Assembly: GCF_900090305.1 (NCBI RefSeq)
Contig: NZ_LT607751.1
Span: forward strand, 3,348,001-3,412,000
DNA length: 64,000 nucleotides
Reading direction: 5' to 3'
From: Micromonospora siamensis
GTDB taxonomy: Bacteria > Actinomycetota > Actinomycetes > Mycobacteriales > Micromonosporaceae
Below are positions 8,797-17,687 of the stretch, piece after piece. Numbering within the stretch: position 1 is the stretch's first letter; the number at the start of each line of letters is the position of its first letter. The notes beneath the pieces were generated by a model that was given only the letters and a program-made list of their open reading frames with translations, was not told the origin of the DNA and ran no database searches. A program made the position numbers and the translations under genes.

Positions 8797-8898
8797 TCAG
8801 GGGGCGAAGTCGGACCGCTCGTGGTCGTCGCCGTACAGCGGGAGGGCGGGCGTGATCCACCGGGCGTACGCGGCCGCGACGGCCTCCACCGGGGTCAC
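8797..8898 (-). CDS. Possible 33-residue leaderless small protein
   Basis: A GTG at 8898 opens a 33-codon frame with acidic and aromatic residues (ending in ERSDFAP). There is no Shine-Dalgarno sequence, but TACTGT (TANNNT) sits 7 bases before the start, the spacing seen at other leaderless starts here. It lies 153 bases upstream of the HAD operon, same strand. It could be a real small protein, a leader, or chance. Confidence 0.35.
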   Translation of the reverse strand: MTPVEAVAAAYARWITPALPLYGDDHERSDFAP

Positions 8899-9130
8899 GA
8901 TGTCGACAGTAGTGCATTCGTGGCGCCGACACCGCCCCGCCGGAACCGGTCGATCGGCCCGCGACGGGTGGGGCCCTTTCGGACGGACTCTCGGATCCGG
9001 CTGCCGCCCGCAGGCCCGTCGGATATGGTGCTTTTGACCGTTCTGGTGGCGTTTGTCGGAGCCGCCGGCCGGCCAATTTCCGGCCCACGGCGAGCCCGAC
9101 CGTCCATCCCACAGAGGTGTGTGAGCCACG

Positions 9131-10291
9131 ATGAAGGACGCGGAGACGCTCGTCCTGACCCCGGTCCCCGCGGCCGGGGCCGGCGTCGAGGACCCGTGGG
9201 GGGAGGACCACGACCCCGTGGTCCCACCGGAGGCGGACCCGCCCCGCCGGTCGATCACCCCGTGGCTGCTCCCGACGCTGCTGATGGGCGCCCTCGCCAC
9301 CACCGGCGCGCACCGGTCCGCCCCGGCCGGCGCCGACGTCGCCAGCCCGCTGCACCACCTGCTGCTGCGCGCCTGGGCCACCGTCTTCGGCCAGTCCGAC
9401 CTCGCGCTGCGTACGCCGTCGATCCTCGCCGTCACCGCCACCGCGGCCCTCGTCGCGGCCCTGGCCGCTCGGGTGTTCACCCCCCGGGTCGGCCTGCTGG
9501 CCGGACTCATCTTCGCCCTGCTGCCCGCGACCACCCGGTACGCCCAGCAGCCCCAGCCGTACGCGCTGGCCATGCTCGCCGCCGTGCTCGCCACCTGGTG
9601 CCTGGTGCGGTTCGTCGAGGCGCCCACGGCCCGCCGGCTGGCCGGCTACGGTGCCGCCGTACTCCTGTTGGGAACCTGTCACGCGCTGGCGTTGCTGCTG
9701 CTGGTCGGGCACGGCTGGGCGGTGGTCTTCTTCCGCCGCGGCCTGGCGCCTCGCTGGCTGCTCGTGGCGGCCCTGGGCGCGGCGCCCGCCGCGGCGCTGC
9801 TGCTGCTCGACGCGCGGCGCGGCGATCGGCTCGCCGCGGGTGTCGCACCGACCCTGGACGTGCTCGCCGCGACACCCGGGCAGCTGTTCGGGGTCACCGC
9901 CCTGGCCGGCGTCCTGGGCTGGCTGGCGCTGTTCAGCCTCCCGCTGCGCCGCTCCGCCGCCCTCTACACGGCATGGGCGGTCGCGCCGCCGCTCGCCCTG
10001 CTGCTGATCGCCCAGGCGACACCGGTCTGGCTGCCGTCGGTGCTGCTGTTCACCCTGCCCGCCTGGGCGACCCTCGGCGCGGTGGCCCTCGCCCGGGTCC
10101 GCGCCGGCTGGTGCGCCGCCGTGCTGGTGGCGGTCGCGGTGCTGGCCGCGCCGGTCCAGGTGGCCCTGCGCTCGCCCGACGCGGACCAGCGGGCCGACGG
10201 CCGGCTGACCCGGATCACCCGGCTGTGGACGCCGCCGTCCGGCGACGTCGCCGCCGTCCCGTCCGGCCCGCGGGGGGCCGGCGGCGGCTGA
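9131..10291 (+). CDS. GT-C type membrane glycosyltransferase (GT39-like)
   Basis: 386 residues with about nine hydrophobic helices. The pattern SPLHHLLLRAWATVFGQSDLALRTPS followed by RYAQQPQPYALAML is the conserved part of the PMT/ArnT-like group (dolichyl or polyprenyl-phosphate mannosyltransferase family), which moves a sugar from a lipid phosphate on the outer membrane face. The usual acidic pair in the first external loop is not obvious, and the protein lacks a large C-terminal external domain. No strong ribosome site is seen before ATG 9131. It lies upstream of the GT2 and GH26-like genes, suggesting an exopolysaccharide role. Confidence 0.75.
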   Translation: MKDAETLVLTPVPAAGAGVEDPWGEDHDPVVPPEADPPRRSITPWLLPTLLMGALATTGAHRSAPAGADVASPLHHLLLRAWATVFGQSDLALRTPSILAVTATAALVAALAARVFTPRVGLLAGLIFALLPATTRYAQQPQPYALAMLAAVLATWCLVRFVEAPTARRLAGYGAAVLLLGTCHALALLLLVGHGWAVVFFRRGLAPRWLLVAALGAAPAAALLLLDARRGDRLAAGVAPTLDVLAATPGQLFGVTALAGVLGWLALFSLPLRRSAALYTAWAVAPPLALLLIAQATPVWLPSVLLFTLPAWATLGAVALARVRAGWCAAVLVAVAVLAAPVQVALRSPDADQRADGRLTRITRLWTPPSGDVAAVPSGPRGAGGG

Positions 10292-10391
10292 GCGGCCGGC
10301 GGCTCGCACACGTCATCGTTCGTCACCGAGATGTCGACACGGCATCGGCCCGGCCGGGTCCACGGCGGGCAGATCTCTTCATGGGGGCAAT

Positions 10392-12299
10392 GTGGGCGTC
10401 GTCAGTGACACGCGCCTGGCTCGATCCACCGGGGAGGGTACGCCGGGCGGCGCCCCCGCCCCCGGCCCGTCCCGCCGGTCACCGTCCGTACGTCACCGCG
10501 ACCGGCGCCGGCTCAACGTCCGGGCACGACTGGCGTACGCGGCCTGCGGGGCGACCGCCGGACCGCTGACCGCGCCGGAGAGCCCGGACGCGCCGGTGCG
10601 CTTCCGCGCCGCCCTGACACCCGCGTCGCGGCTGGTCCTGACGCTGTTCGTCCTGCTCAACGCCGGCACCGGCCTGCTCTTCGTCGGCTGGCTGCTGATC
10701 CCCGCGCACGTGCCCGGCGCGGGGGTCGTCGGCCCGGGTGGTTGGCAGACCTTCGCCGCCCGGCTCGGCTTCTGCGTGGTGGTGGGCGTGGAGCTGATCC
10801 GCCTGGCGCAGAACGTCGTGGTCTGGGTCTTCGCCTTCCACGCGAAGGACCCGGTGCCGGTCGACCCGCCGGTCGGCCTGCGGGTGGCGCTGCTGACCAC
10901 GATCGTGCCGAGCAAGGAACCGATCGACGTGGCCGAGCGGACGCTGCGGCGGATGCGGCAGATCGTCTACTGCGGCCAGGTGGACGTCTGGATCCTCGAC
11001 GAGGGCGACGACCCGGCGGTGCGGGCGATGGCCGAGCGGCTGGGCGTACGACACTTCAGCCGCAAGGGCCGCCCCGAGTACAACCAGCCCAGCGGCGAGT
11101 TCCGGACCCGGACCAAGTCCGGCAACCACAACGCCTGGCGGGCCGAGCACGAGCACGACTACGACGTGGTGGCCAACGTGGACCCGGACCACGTGCCGCT
11201 GCCGGGCTTCTTGGAACGGACCCTCGGCTACTTCCGCGACCCGGACGTGGCGTTCGTGGTGACGCCGCAGGTCTACGGCAACATGCACCAGAACTGGGTG
11301 GCGCACGGCGCCTCGGTCCAGCAGTACCTCTACAACGGGCTGATCGCGCGCGGCGGCAACGGCCTGGACGCTCCGCTGCTCACCGGCACCGGGCACCTCT
11401 ACCGGCCGGCGGCCTGGCGGACCGTGGGCGGCTACCAGGACTCGATCATCGAGGACCACCTGACCAGCATCCGGGTGCACGCCGCGGTCAACCCCGGCAC
11501 CGGCAACCGGTGGAAGGGCGTCTACACCCCGGACGTGGTGGCGATCGGGGAGGGGCCCACCTCCTGGGCCGACTACTTCAACCAGCAGAAACGCTGGGCG
11601 GCCGGGATCTGCGAGATCCTGGTCCGGCCCGACCTGCGGACCCCCCGCGAGCTGGGGTCACGCCGTCGCTGGCAGTACCGGCTGCTCCAGTTCTACTACC
11701 CGAGCGTCGCGGTCAGCCTGCTGCTGGGCAACCTCGCCACCGTCCTGTACCTGTTCACCGGCGTGGGCATGAGCCGGCTCGACGTCGCCGTCTGGTCGGC
11801 GCTGTGGACCTCCACCATCGGCTCCTGGTTCCTGCTCTGGCTCTGGCTGCGCCGGTTCAACATCGCCCCCCACGAACGGGAGGAGATCGGCCTGGTCGGG
11901 ATGGCCCTGGCGCTGTTCACCGGGCCGATCTACGTGGCCGCCGCCGTCGGCGCGCTGCTGCGCCGCAAGCTGGCCTTCGTGGTGACCGCCAAGGGAACGC
12001 TGCGGACCAGCGAGTCCCTGGCCACCTTCCGGCTGCACTTCGCCTGGGCGGCCTTCGCTGCGGTGCTGCTCGGGGCGGGTTTCCTGCTCGACGACGGGCT
12101 CACCCCGCTGCGGGTGTGGCCCGTGGTGACCCTGCTGACCGGCCTGGGCCCGCCGTTGATCGCCATCGGCTCGGGTCTGGCCGCCCGCGCCGGGCGCCGC
12201 CGGCGCCCGGCCCACCTGGCGACCCGGACCACCGCGGGACGACGTCGCCCGCCCCGATCCCGGGTGCCGGCCGAGAGGAGCGTGCCGTGGCACGGCTGA
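10392..12299 (+). CDS. Processive family 2 glycosyltransferase (cellulose-synthase-like)
   Basis: 635 residues: a basic N-terminal tail, two helices (about 80-100, 120-145), a GT2 domain and four to five C-terminal helices. Catalytic signs are NVDPDH (DxD), IIEDH (ED) and QQKRW (QxxRW), the set of processive beta-polysaccharide synthases that also form the export channel. Start is GTG 10392 behind GGGGG. The stop overlaps the next gene by 13 bases, so synthase and GH26-like protein are translated together, as in other polysaccharide systems that pair a synthase with a glycosidase. The polymer is unknown. Confidence 0.9.
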   Translation: MGVVSDTRLARSTGEGTPGGAPAPGPSRRSPSVRHRDRRRLNVRARLAYAACGATAGPLTAPESPDAPVRFRAALTPASRLVLTLFVLLNAGTGLLFVGWLLIPAHVPGAGVVGPGGWQTFAARLGFCVVVGVELIRLAQNVVVWVFAFHAKDPVPVDPPVGLRVALLTTIVPSKEPIDVAERTLRRMRQIVYCGQVDVWILDEGDDPAVRAMAERLGVRHFSRKGRPEYNQPSGEFRTRTKSGNHNAWRAEHEHDYDVVANVDPDHVPLPGFLERTLGYFRDPDVAFVVTPQVYGNMHQNWVAHGASVQQYLYNGLIARGGNGLDAPLLTGTGHLYRPAAWRTVGGYQDSIIEDHLTSIRVHAAVNPGTGNRWKGVYTPDVVAIGEGPTSWADYFNQQKRWAAGICEILVRPDLRTPRELGSRRRWQYRLLQFYYPSVAVSLLLGNLATVLYLFTGVGMSRLDVAVWSALWTSTIGSWFLLWLWLRRFNIAPHEREEIGLVGMALALFTGPIYVAAAVGALLRRKLAFVVTAKGTLRTSESLATFRLHFAWAAFAAVLLGAGFLLDDGLTPLRVWPVVTLLTGLGPPLIAIGSGLAARAGRRRRPAHLATRTTAGRRRPPRSRVPAERSVPWHG

Positions 12300-13432
12300 C
12301 GGTCCCGCGCGGTGCGCTGCTGGTCACGGCCGCGCTCCTGCTGACGTACGTCTTCGTGATCGCGCCGGGCACCTCCGGTCAACCGACGCAGCCGTCGCCG
12401 GACCGGGTGGCGAACGCCGAACCGGGGCCCACCGCGACCGCCACCCCGAGCCCGCCGCCCCGACCGCCCTTCCCGCCGGCCGGCCGGACCTTCGTCGGCG
12501 TCGCCACCCGCGAGGGCCCCTACGACTTCCGCGCGGTGGACGACTTCACCGCGGCGACCCGGCACGCCCCACAGGTCATGCTCTTCAGCGTCGGCTGGAC
12601 GTCCGGCCCGTTCGACCGTGCGCTGTTCGACCGGATCCGCGACCGGGGCATGCTGCCGATGCTGGCCTGGGAGCCGTGGGACCACCGGCTGGACGAGGCG
12701 GCGCTGCGCAACCAGATCGCCACCGCGCAGATGAACCGGGAGCGGGCCACCCAGCCCCGCTACCGGCTCTCCCGCATCGCCGCCGGTGACTTCGACGACT
12801 ACCTGCGCTCCTGGGCCGAGGGCATCCGGTCGCTGGACTACCCGGTGGCCATCCGCTTCGCCCACGAGATGAACGGCGACTGGTACCCGTGGTGCGAACG
12901 GGCCAACGGCAACCGGCCGGGCGACTACGTCAGGGCCTGGCGGCACGTGCACGACCTGTTCCGGTCGGCCGGGGCGACGAACGTCACCTGGGTGTGGAGC
13001 CCCAACGCGCGGTGGAACAACTCCGCCCCGACGCTGCACGCGTACTACCCCGGCGACGACTACGTCGACTGGCTGGGGATCTCCGGCTACTACGGGATGG
13101 GCGCGTTCGCGACGTACCGGTCCTTCGACCAGATCTTCCGGGCGACCATCGTCCAGCTGCGCACCTTCAGCCATCGCCCGATGGTGATCACCGAGACGGC
13201 CGCCACCGACGCCGGCGGTCACAAGGCACGGTGGATCACCGAGGCGTTCCGGTCGCTGCCCCGATACCCCGAGCTGATCGGCCTGATCTGGTTCGAGGTG
13301 GACAAGGAGGTGGACTGGCGGGTCGCCGGCTCCCCGGCGTCGGCCAGGGCGTTCGCCCAGGCCGTGGCGGACCCCCGCTACGCGCTCACCTGGACACCGG
13401 ACTCGGTCGCGCGTACCCGGACCGGTGACTAG
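12287..13432 (+). CDS. Exported GH26-like glycoside hydrolase
   Basis: 381 residues: N-terminal membrane anchor or signal (about 8-27), a Pro/Thr linker (30-65) and a GH26-like barrel. RFAHEMNGDWYPW carries the likely acid/base Glu and VITETAATD the likely nucleophile Glu; VWSPNARW and DWLGISGYYG are typical barrel strands. GH26 enzymes cut beta-mannans or related beta-glycans. GTG 12287 follows GAGGAG and lies inside the end of the GT2 gene. A role in trimming or releasing the polymer made by the GT2 protein is inferred. Its stop codon shares CTAG with the convergent dehydratase gene. Confidence 0.85.
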   Translation: MARLTVPRGALLVTAALLLTYVFVIAPGTSGQPTQPSPDRVANAEPGPTATATPSPPPRPPFPPAGRTFVGVATREGPYDFRAVDDFTAATRHAPQVMLFSVGWTSGPFDRALFDRIRDRGMLPMLAWEPWDHRLDEAALRNQIATAQMNRERATQPRYRLSRIAAGDFDDYLRSWAEGIRSLDYPVAIRFAHEMNGDWYPWCERANGNRPGDYVRAWRHVHDLFRSAGATNVTWVWSPNARWNNSAPTLHAYYPGDDYVDWLGISGYYGMGAFATYRSFDQIFRATIVQLRTFSHRPMVITETAATDAGGHKARWITEAFRSLPRYPELIGLIWFEVDKEVDWRVAGSPASARAFAQAVADPRYALTWTPDSVARTRTGD

Positions 13433-14448
13433 GGCCGCGCGTCGCCCCAGGCGCTCTCCTGGACGGTCGAGGCGCGGGCGAGCAACGGTCGCCACCAGCT
13501 CTCGTTCTCCCGGTACCAGGAGATGGTCTCCCGCAGGCCGGCGGCGAACCCGATCCGCGGCGCCCAGCCCAGCTCGGTACGCACCTTGCCGGAGTCCAGC
13601 AGGTAGCGGCGGTCGTGCGACGGCCGGTCGGGCACCCGCGCCTTGAGTTCCGGGCCCAGCCCCAGCTCGGCGAGGACGCTGTCGGCCAGCGTCTCCACGT
13701 CGACCTCCACCCCGCTGCCGATGTTGTAGGTCTCGCCGGTCCGGCCGTGCAGGAGGACCGCCTCGACCGCCCGGCAGTGGTCCTCGACGTGCAGCCATTC
13801 CCGCCGGTTGCGGCTGGAGGCGTAGACCGGCAGGGGCCGACCCTGGAGTGCCTGGGTGACGAAGAGCGGGATGACCTTCTCCGGGAACTGGTAGGGCCCG
13901 TAGTTGTTGGCGCAGGTGGTGACGGTGAACGGGATGCCGTACGTGTAGCCGAAGGCCCGGGTGGCGTGGTCACCGCCGGCCTTGGCGGCGTTGTAGGGCG
14001 TACGGGGGAGGTAGGGCGACTGCTCGGTGAAGGCGCCCGGCGCGTCCAGGGCCATGTCCCCGTAGACCTCGCAGGTGGAGATCTGGTGAAAGCGGATCCC
14101 GCCGGACGAGACCGCGCGGACGGCCTCCAGCAGCGCGACCGGCCCCATGACGTTCGTCTCGAAGAAGGCGGCGGGCTCCAGCACCGCCCGCGAGTTGTGC
14201 GACTCCGCCGCGAAGTTGACGACGACATCGACGCCGCATCTGCGGAGCGTCCGCTCGACCGTCCGCCGGTCCCGGATGTCACCCTCGACGAAGTCGATGC
14301 CGGCGACGTCGGCGAGGTTGGCCCGGCACCCGGAATAGGTGAGCAGGTCGTAGGCGATCACCCGGTCGGCGGGGTGCGCACGCCGCCAGTGCCGGACGAA
14401 GTTGGAACCGATGAAGCCGGCGGCGCCGGTGACGAGAATGGCGTTCAC
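13429..14448 (-). CDS. NDP-sugar 4,6-dehydratase-like (RmlB family)
   Basis: 339 residues of the extended SDR family. GAAGFIGS binds NAD; PYNAAKAGGDH gives Tyr152 and Lys156; NNYGPYQFPEK and WLHVEDHCRAVEAVL are close to dTDP-glucose 4,6-dehydratase. Where RmlB has STDEVYG, this protein has STCEVYGD, so the Asp that protonates the leaving hydroxyl is Cys126, with Glu127 kept. That could mean altered chemistry, for example a decarboxylase or epimerase (UDP-xylose synthases have Ser here). Start is GTG 14448. It faces the GH26-like gene tail to tail and may supply a sugar nucleotide for the polysaccharide group. Confidence 0.85.
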   Translation of the reverse strand: MNAILVTGAAGFIGSNFVRHWRRAHPADRVIAYDLLTYSGCRANLADVAGIDFVEGDIRDRRTVERTLRRCGVDVVVNFAAESHNSRAVLEPAAFFETNVMGPVALLEAVRAVSSGGIRFHQISTCEVYGDMALDAPGAFTEQSPYLPRTPYNAAKAGGDHATRAFGYTYGIPFTVTTCANNYGPYQFPEKVIPLFVTQALQGRPLPVYASSRNRREWLHVEDHCRAVEAVLLHGRTGETYNIGSGVEVDVETLADSVLAELGLGPELKARVPDRPSHDRRYLLDSGKVRTELGWAPRIGFAAGLRETISWYRENESWWRPLLARASTVQESAWGDARP

Positions 14449-14523
14449 GACCCACGCTAGCAGGGCGGCCAGGACCGTCCGTTCCAGGTGGCAAATCCGG
14501 CTTCCCGGGGCCGCCCCGCCGCC

Positions 14524-14536
14524 TACGCTCGAACCC
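14524..14536 (+). promoter_or_regulatory. Leaderless -10 element of the LtrA gene
   Basis: TACGCT at 14524-14529 is followed by 7 bases and GTG 14537. No Shine-Dalgarno sequence is present. Confidence 0.5.
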
Positions 14537-15703
14537 GTGCCGCCGACGCCGGCCGCCCGGGACCACCGGGCCGTTCCGTTCGAGATCTTCTTCGACCTGG
14601 TCTTCGTCTTCGCGCTGACCCGGATCATGGCGTTGATGCAGCCGCCTACCGGACCGGCGATGGCCCGGGCGCTGCTCCTGCTGGTTCTCCTCTGGCTGGC
14701 CTGGTCGTCGTACGCGTGGCTGGGCAACCAGACCCGGCTCGACGTCGGCGGGGTCCGGGCCGGTGTGCTGGTGGCGATGGCGGCGCTCTTCATCGCCGCC
14801 CTGGTCATGCCGCGGTCGTGGACGCCGGCGCCGGGACTGGACGCGCCCGTGCTGCTGGCGCTGGCCTACATCCTGCTGCGCAGCGTGCACCTGGCGCTGT
14901 ACCACTGGGTGGCGGCCGGGCAACCCGACCTGCGCCGGCGGATCCGGCTGTTCGCCACGGTCAGCCTGGTCTCGTGGGCGCCACTGCTGCTCGGCGCCCT
15001 GCTCGGCGGTACCGCGCAGGCCGTGCTCTGGGTGGTCGCCTTCGTCGTCGAGGTGGTCGGGCAGCGCCTGTCGTACGCGCTGCGCGGCGGATGGCCCCTG
15101 CACAGCGTGGCCCACTTCGCCGAACGGCACGGGCTCGTGCTGATCATCGCGCTCGGTGAGTCGCTGGCCGCGGCCGGCGTCGGGGCCGGCAGGGCGGTGA
15201 CGGCACCACCGGTGCTCGGGGCCGCGCTGCTGGGCCTGACGGTGGTGGTGTGCCTGTGGTCGCTCTACTTCGACCGCGCCGCGCCGGCCGGCGCCCGAGC
15301 CCTCGGCGCCGCCACCGGAGGCCGGCGGGACCGGATGGCCGCCGACGCGTACAGCCAGGCCCACCTGCTGCTGATCGTCGGCGTGATCTATCTGGCGTGC
15401 GGCGTCGAGGAGGTGCTCGCCCAGGTCGCCGAGCCGTACGGCGGTGGCCACCACGGCCGCCGGGAGCTGAGCTGGCCGGCGGCCTTCGCCCTGTACGGCG
15501 GGGTGGCGATCTTCCTCGCCGGACGGCTGCTCTTCCTGCGGCTCTCCGCCGGGTCGGTCCGGCCGGTGCAGCTGGTGCCGGCCGGCGCGGCGTTGGCGCT
15601 GCTGCCGGTCGCCCGGCTGCTGCCCGCCGCCGGGGCGCTGGTGCTGCTGACGCTGCTGGTCGCCGCCGCCGCCGGCTACGAACGGCTGGCCCGGGCCCGC
15701 TGA
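14537..15703 (+). CDS. LtrA-family membrane protein (low temperature requirement A)
   Basis: 388 residues, almost entirely hydrophobic with about ten to twelve helices. The LtrA signature is clear: AVPFEIFFDLVFVFALTRI near the start, FAERHGLVLIIALGESL in the middle and YSQAHLLLIVGVIYLACGVEEVL further on. LtrA was first described in Listeria growth at low temperature; its biochemical function is unknown. GTG 14537 is chosen because the family starts just before the PFEIFFDLV block and a TANNNT element sits 7 bases upstream. Divergent from the dehydratase gene. Confidence 0.9.
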   Translation: MPPTPAARDHRAVPFEIFFDLVFVFALTRIMALMQPPTGPAMARALLLLVLLWLAWSSYAWLGNQTRLDVGGVRAGVLVAMAALFIAALVMPRSWTPAPGLDAPVLLALAYILLRSVHLALYHWVAAGQPDLRRRIRLFATVSLVSWAPLLLGALLGGTAQAVLWVVAFVVEVVGQRLSYALRGGWPLHSVAHFAERHGLVLIIALGESLAAAGVGAGRAVTAPPVLGAALLGLTVVVCLWSLYFDRAAPAGARALGAATGGRRDRMAADAYSQAHLLLIVGVIYLACGVEEVLAQVAEPYGGGHHGRRELSWPAAFALYGGVAIFLAGRLLFLRLSAGSVRPVQLVPAGAALALLPVARLLPAAGALVLLTLLVAAAAGYERLARAR

Positions 15704-15744
15704 GCGGACCGGGCCGCACCGGCGCCGGTGTGGGGCTCAGCGGG
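15696..15744. terminator. Bidirectional terminator-like stem between LtrA and SDR genes
   Basis: CCCGCTGAGC (15696-15705) pairs perfectly with GCTCAGCGGG (15735-15744), enclosing a perfect 14-base palindrome CACCGGCGCCGGTG. Both stop codons lie inside the arms. Confidence 0.55.
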
Positions 15745-16693
15745 CGGCCAGCTCCCGCTCGCCGTACGCCCAGAGCCGGTCCGCGGTCGCCGGGTCCACC
15801 GCGTGGGCCGCCACCCCACCGGTGGCCTCCGGCCCGCCGGGCACCACCTCGACCTCCTGGTTGTCCTGGAGGTACCGGCCGGTGACCCCGGCGGCCAGCG
15901 GCGACGCCGCCAGCAGTACGGAGGTGGCCGCGCCCTGGGCGGGGGTCTTGAAGTAGTCCGGCGGCTCGATCGGGTTGCCCGCGTCGTCCAGCACGCCGAA
16001 CGCGCGCAGGGTCCCGTCGTCCAGGTGCCGCTGGAGGTTGGTCATGACGTACCCCGGGTTCAGGGCGTTGGCGGTGATGCCGTCGGCGGCCCACCGCCGG
16101 GCGATGCCCACGGCCATCAGCACGTTCGCGGTCTTCGACCGCCCGTACGCGGCCCACGGGTCGTACGGCTGGCGGGCGAAGTGCGGGTCGTCGAAGTCGA
16201 AGGGCTGCCCCAGGTGTGCACCCGAGCTGACCAGCACCACCCGGGCCGAGCCGGCGGCGCGCAGCCGGTCGTGCAGGCCCCGGGCGAGCGCGAAGTGGCC
16301 CAGATGGTTGGTGGCGAGCTGCATCTCCCAGCCCTGCGCCGTGAGCTGCCTGGCGGGCAGCGCCATGATCCCCGCGTTGGTGACCAGCGCGTCCAGCGGC
16401 CCGTCCCACCCGGCGACGAAGGCGTCGACGCTGTCCGGGTCGGCCAGGTCCAGGGCGCCCGCCCGGACACGGCCGGCGAACTCGGCGACCAGCTCCTCGG
16501 CCGCCCCCGGCCTGCGGGTCGCCACGGATACCTCCGCCCCCGCCCCGGCGAGGGCCCGGACGGTCTCCGCGCCGATTCCGGACGCGCCGCCGGTGACGAT
16601 CATCCGACGGCCGGTGAGGTCGACGCCGGTCAGGATCTCGGTGGCCGTGGTGCGGGTGGTGAACGGGGTGCGTAGGCGAGAGGTGGTTGTCAT
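15737..16693 (-). CDS. Short-chain dehydrogenase/reductase
   Basis: 318 residues. TGGASGIG (NADP-binding), TNAGIM and the catalytic YGRSK (YxxxK) with the preceding VLVSSGA Ser define an active classical-type SDR, of the group often called retinol-dehydrogenase-like. The substrate is not predictable. ATG 16693 has no Shine-Dalgarno sequence but TAGCGT lies 7 bases upstream. It is divergent from an AraC regulator 82 bases away, which probably controls it. Confidence 0.9.
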   Translation of the reverse strand: MTTTSRLRTPFTTRTTATEILTGVDLTGRRMIVTGGASGIGAETVRALAGAGAEVSVATRRPGAAEELVAEFAGRVRAGALDLADPDSVDAFVAGWDGPLDALVTNAGIMALPARQLTAQGWEMQLATNHLGHFALARGLHDRLRAAGSARVVLVSSGAHLGQPFDFDDPHFARQPYDPWAAYGRSKTANVLMAVGIARRWAADGITANALNPGYVMTNLQRHLDDGTLRAFGVLDDAGNPIEPPDYFKTPAQGAATSVLLAASPLAAGVTGRYLQDNQEVEVVPGGPEATGGVAAHAVDPATADRLWAYGERELAAR

Positions 16694-16775
16694 GCCGTCC
16701 ACGCTAGGGTCGCCAGCCTGGACTTCTCGTACGATGACGTCCAGCACTCTTCAGCGATCGTCCAGAGGAGGTCGG

Positions 16776-17687
16776 GTGGATCCCCTGGCGGACGTGCTGG
16801 CCATGGTCGGTGCCACCAGCCGGATCTCCGCCGCCCTGGCAGCCGGCGGCCGGTGGGCGGTCCGGTTCGCGCCACCGGCGGGCGTGAAGTTCAACGCCGT
16901 GCGGCGCGGGGGCTGCCTGCTGCGGGTCGACGGGGTCCCCGAGCCGATCACCCTGGCCGAGGGGGACTGCTACCTGCTCACCCGGCCGCTGGGCTTCACG
17001 TTGGCCAGCGATCTCGACACGGCGCCCGAACCTGCCGAGCCGCTGTTCCGGGCGGCCGTCGACGGGGTGGCCCGGGCCGGCGCCGGCACCGACCTGTTCC
17101 TCGTCGGCGGTGCGTTCTCCTTCACCGAGCGGGGCCGCGACCTGCTGCTGGACGCTTTGCCCCCGGTCATCCACGTGCCCGCGGCCACCCCGGCGGCCGC
17201 CACCCTGCGCTGGGCCGTCGCGGAGATCGACGCCGAGCTGCGGACGTCGGCGCCGGCCGCCGGCCTGGTCGCCGAGCACCTGGCCATGGTGATGCTGATC
17301 CGGATCCTGCGCCTGCACCTCGCCCGGAGTGGGACGTCCGGCTGGCTGGCCGGCCTGGCCGACCCCGTGGTCGCCCCCGCCCTGCGGGCCATGCACGCCG
17401 CGCCGGCGCACCCGTGGACCGTCGCCGAGCTGGCCCGGGTGGCCGCGGTGTCCCGCTCCACCCTGGCCGCCCGGTTCAAGCAGGTCGTCGGCCGGGGGCC
17501 GCTCGACTACCTCACCGGCTGGCGGATCGAACTCGCCGCCGACCGGATCCGGCGCGGCGACGGCACCTTGGCCGGCATCGCGCGGGCCGTCGGGTACGGA
17601 TCGGAGAGCGCGCTCAGCGTGGCCTTCAAGCGCAGCACCGGCCGTTCCCCGCGCGACTACCGCGCGTCGGTCGCCCGGTCCACCTGA
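16776..17687 (+). CDS. AraC-family transcriptional regulator with cupin sensor
   Basis: 303 residues. The N-terminal half is a cupin-type ligand domain (cupin_6, starting DVLAMVGATSRISAAL, with GDCYLLTRP). The C-terminal two helix-turn-helix units are typical AraC: WTVAELARVAAVSRSTLAARFKQVVG and IARAVGYGSESALSVAFKRSTGRSPRDYR. GTG 16776 follows GAGGAG. It is divergent from the SDR gene and likely regulates it and itself. The 3' end overlaps the convergent membrane gene by 31 bases. Confidence 0.92.
   Translation: MDPLADVLAMVGATSRISAALAAGGRWAVRFAPPAGVKFNAVRRGGCLLRVDGVPEPITLAEGDCYLLTRPLGFTLASDLDTAPEPAEPLFRAAVDGVARAGAGTDLFLVGGAFSFTERGRDLLLDALPPVIHVPAATPAAATLRWAVAEIDAELRTSAPAAGLVAEHLAMVMLIRILRLHLARSGTSGWLAGLADPVVAPALRAMHAAPAHPWTVAELARVAAVSRSTLAARFKQVVGRGPLDYLTGWRIELAADRIRRGDGTLAGIARAVGYGSESALSVAFKRSTGRSPRDYRASVARST

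Noticed and set aside
10742..12286. Forward frame continuous with the GH26-like gene but starting inside the GT2 gene
   Set aside because: Upstream part is Arg/Pro/Gly low-complexity and the GT2 frame holds all catalytic motifs; GTG 12287 has a ribosome site.
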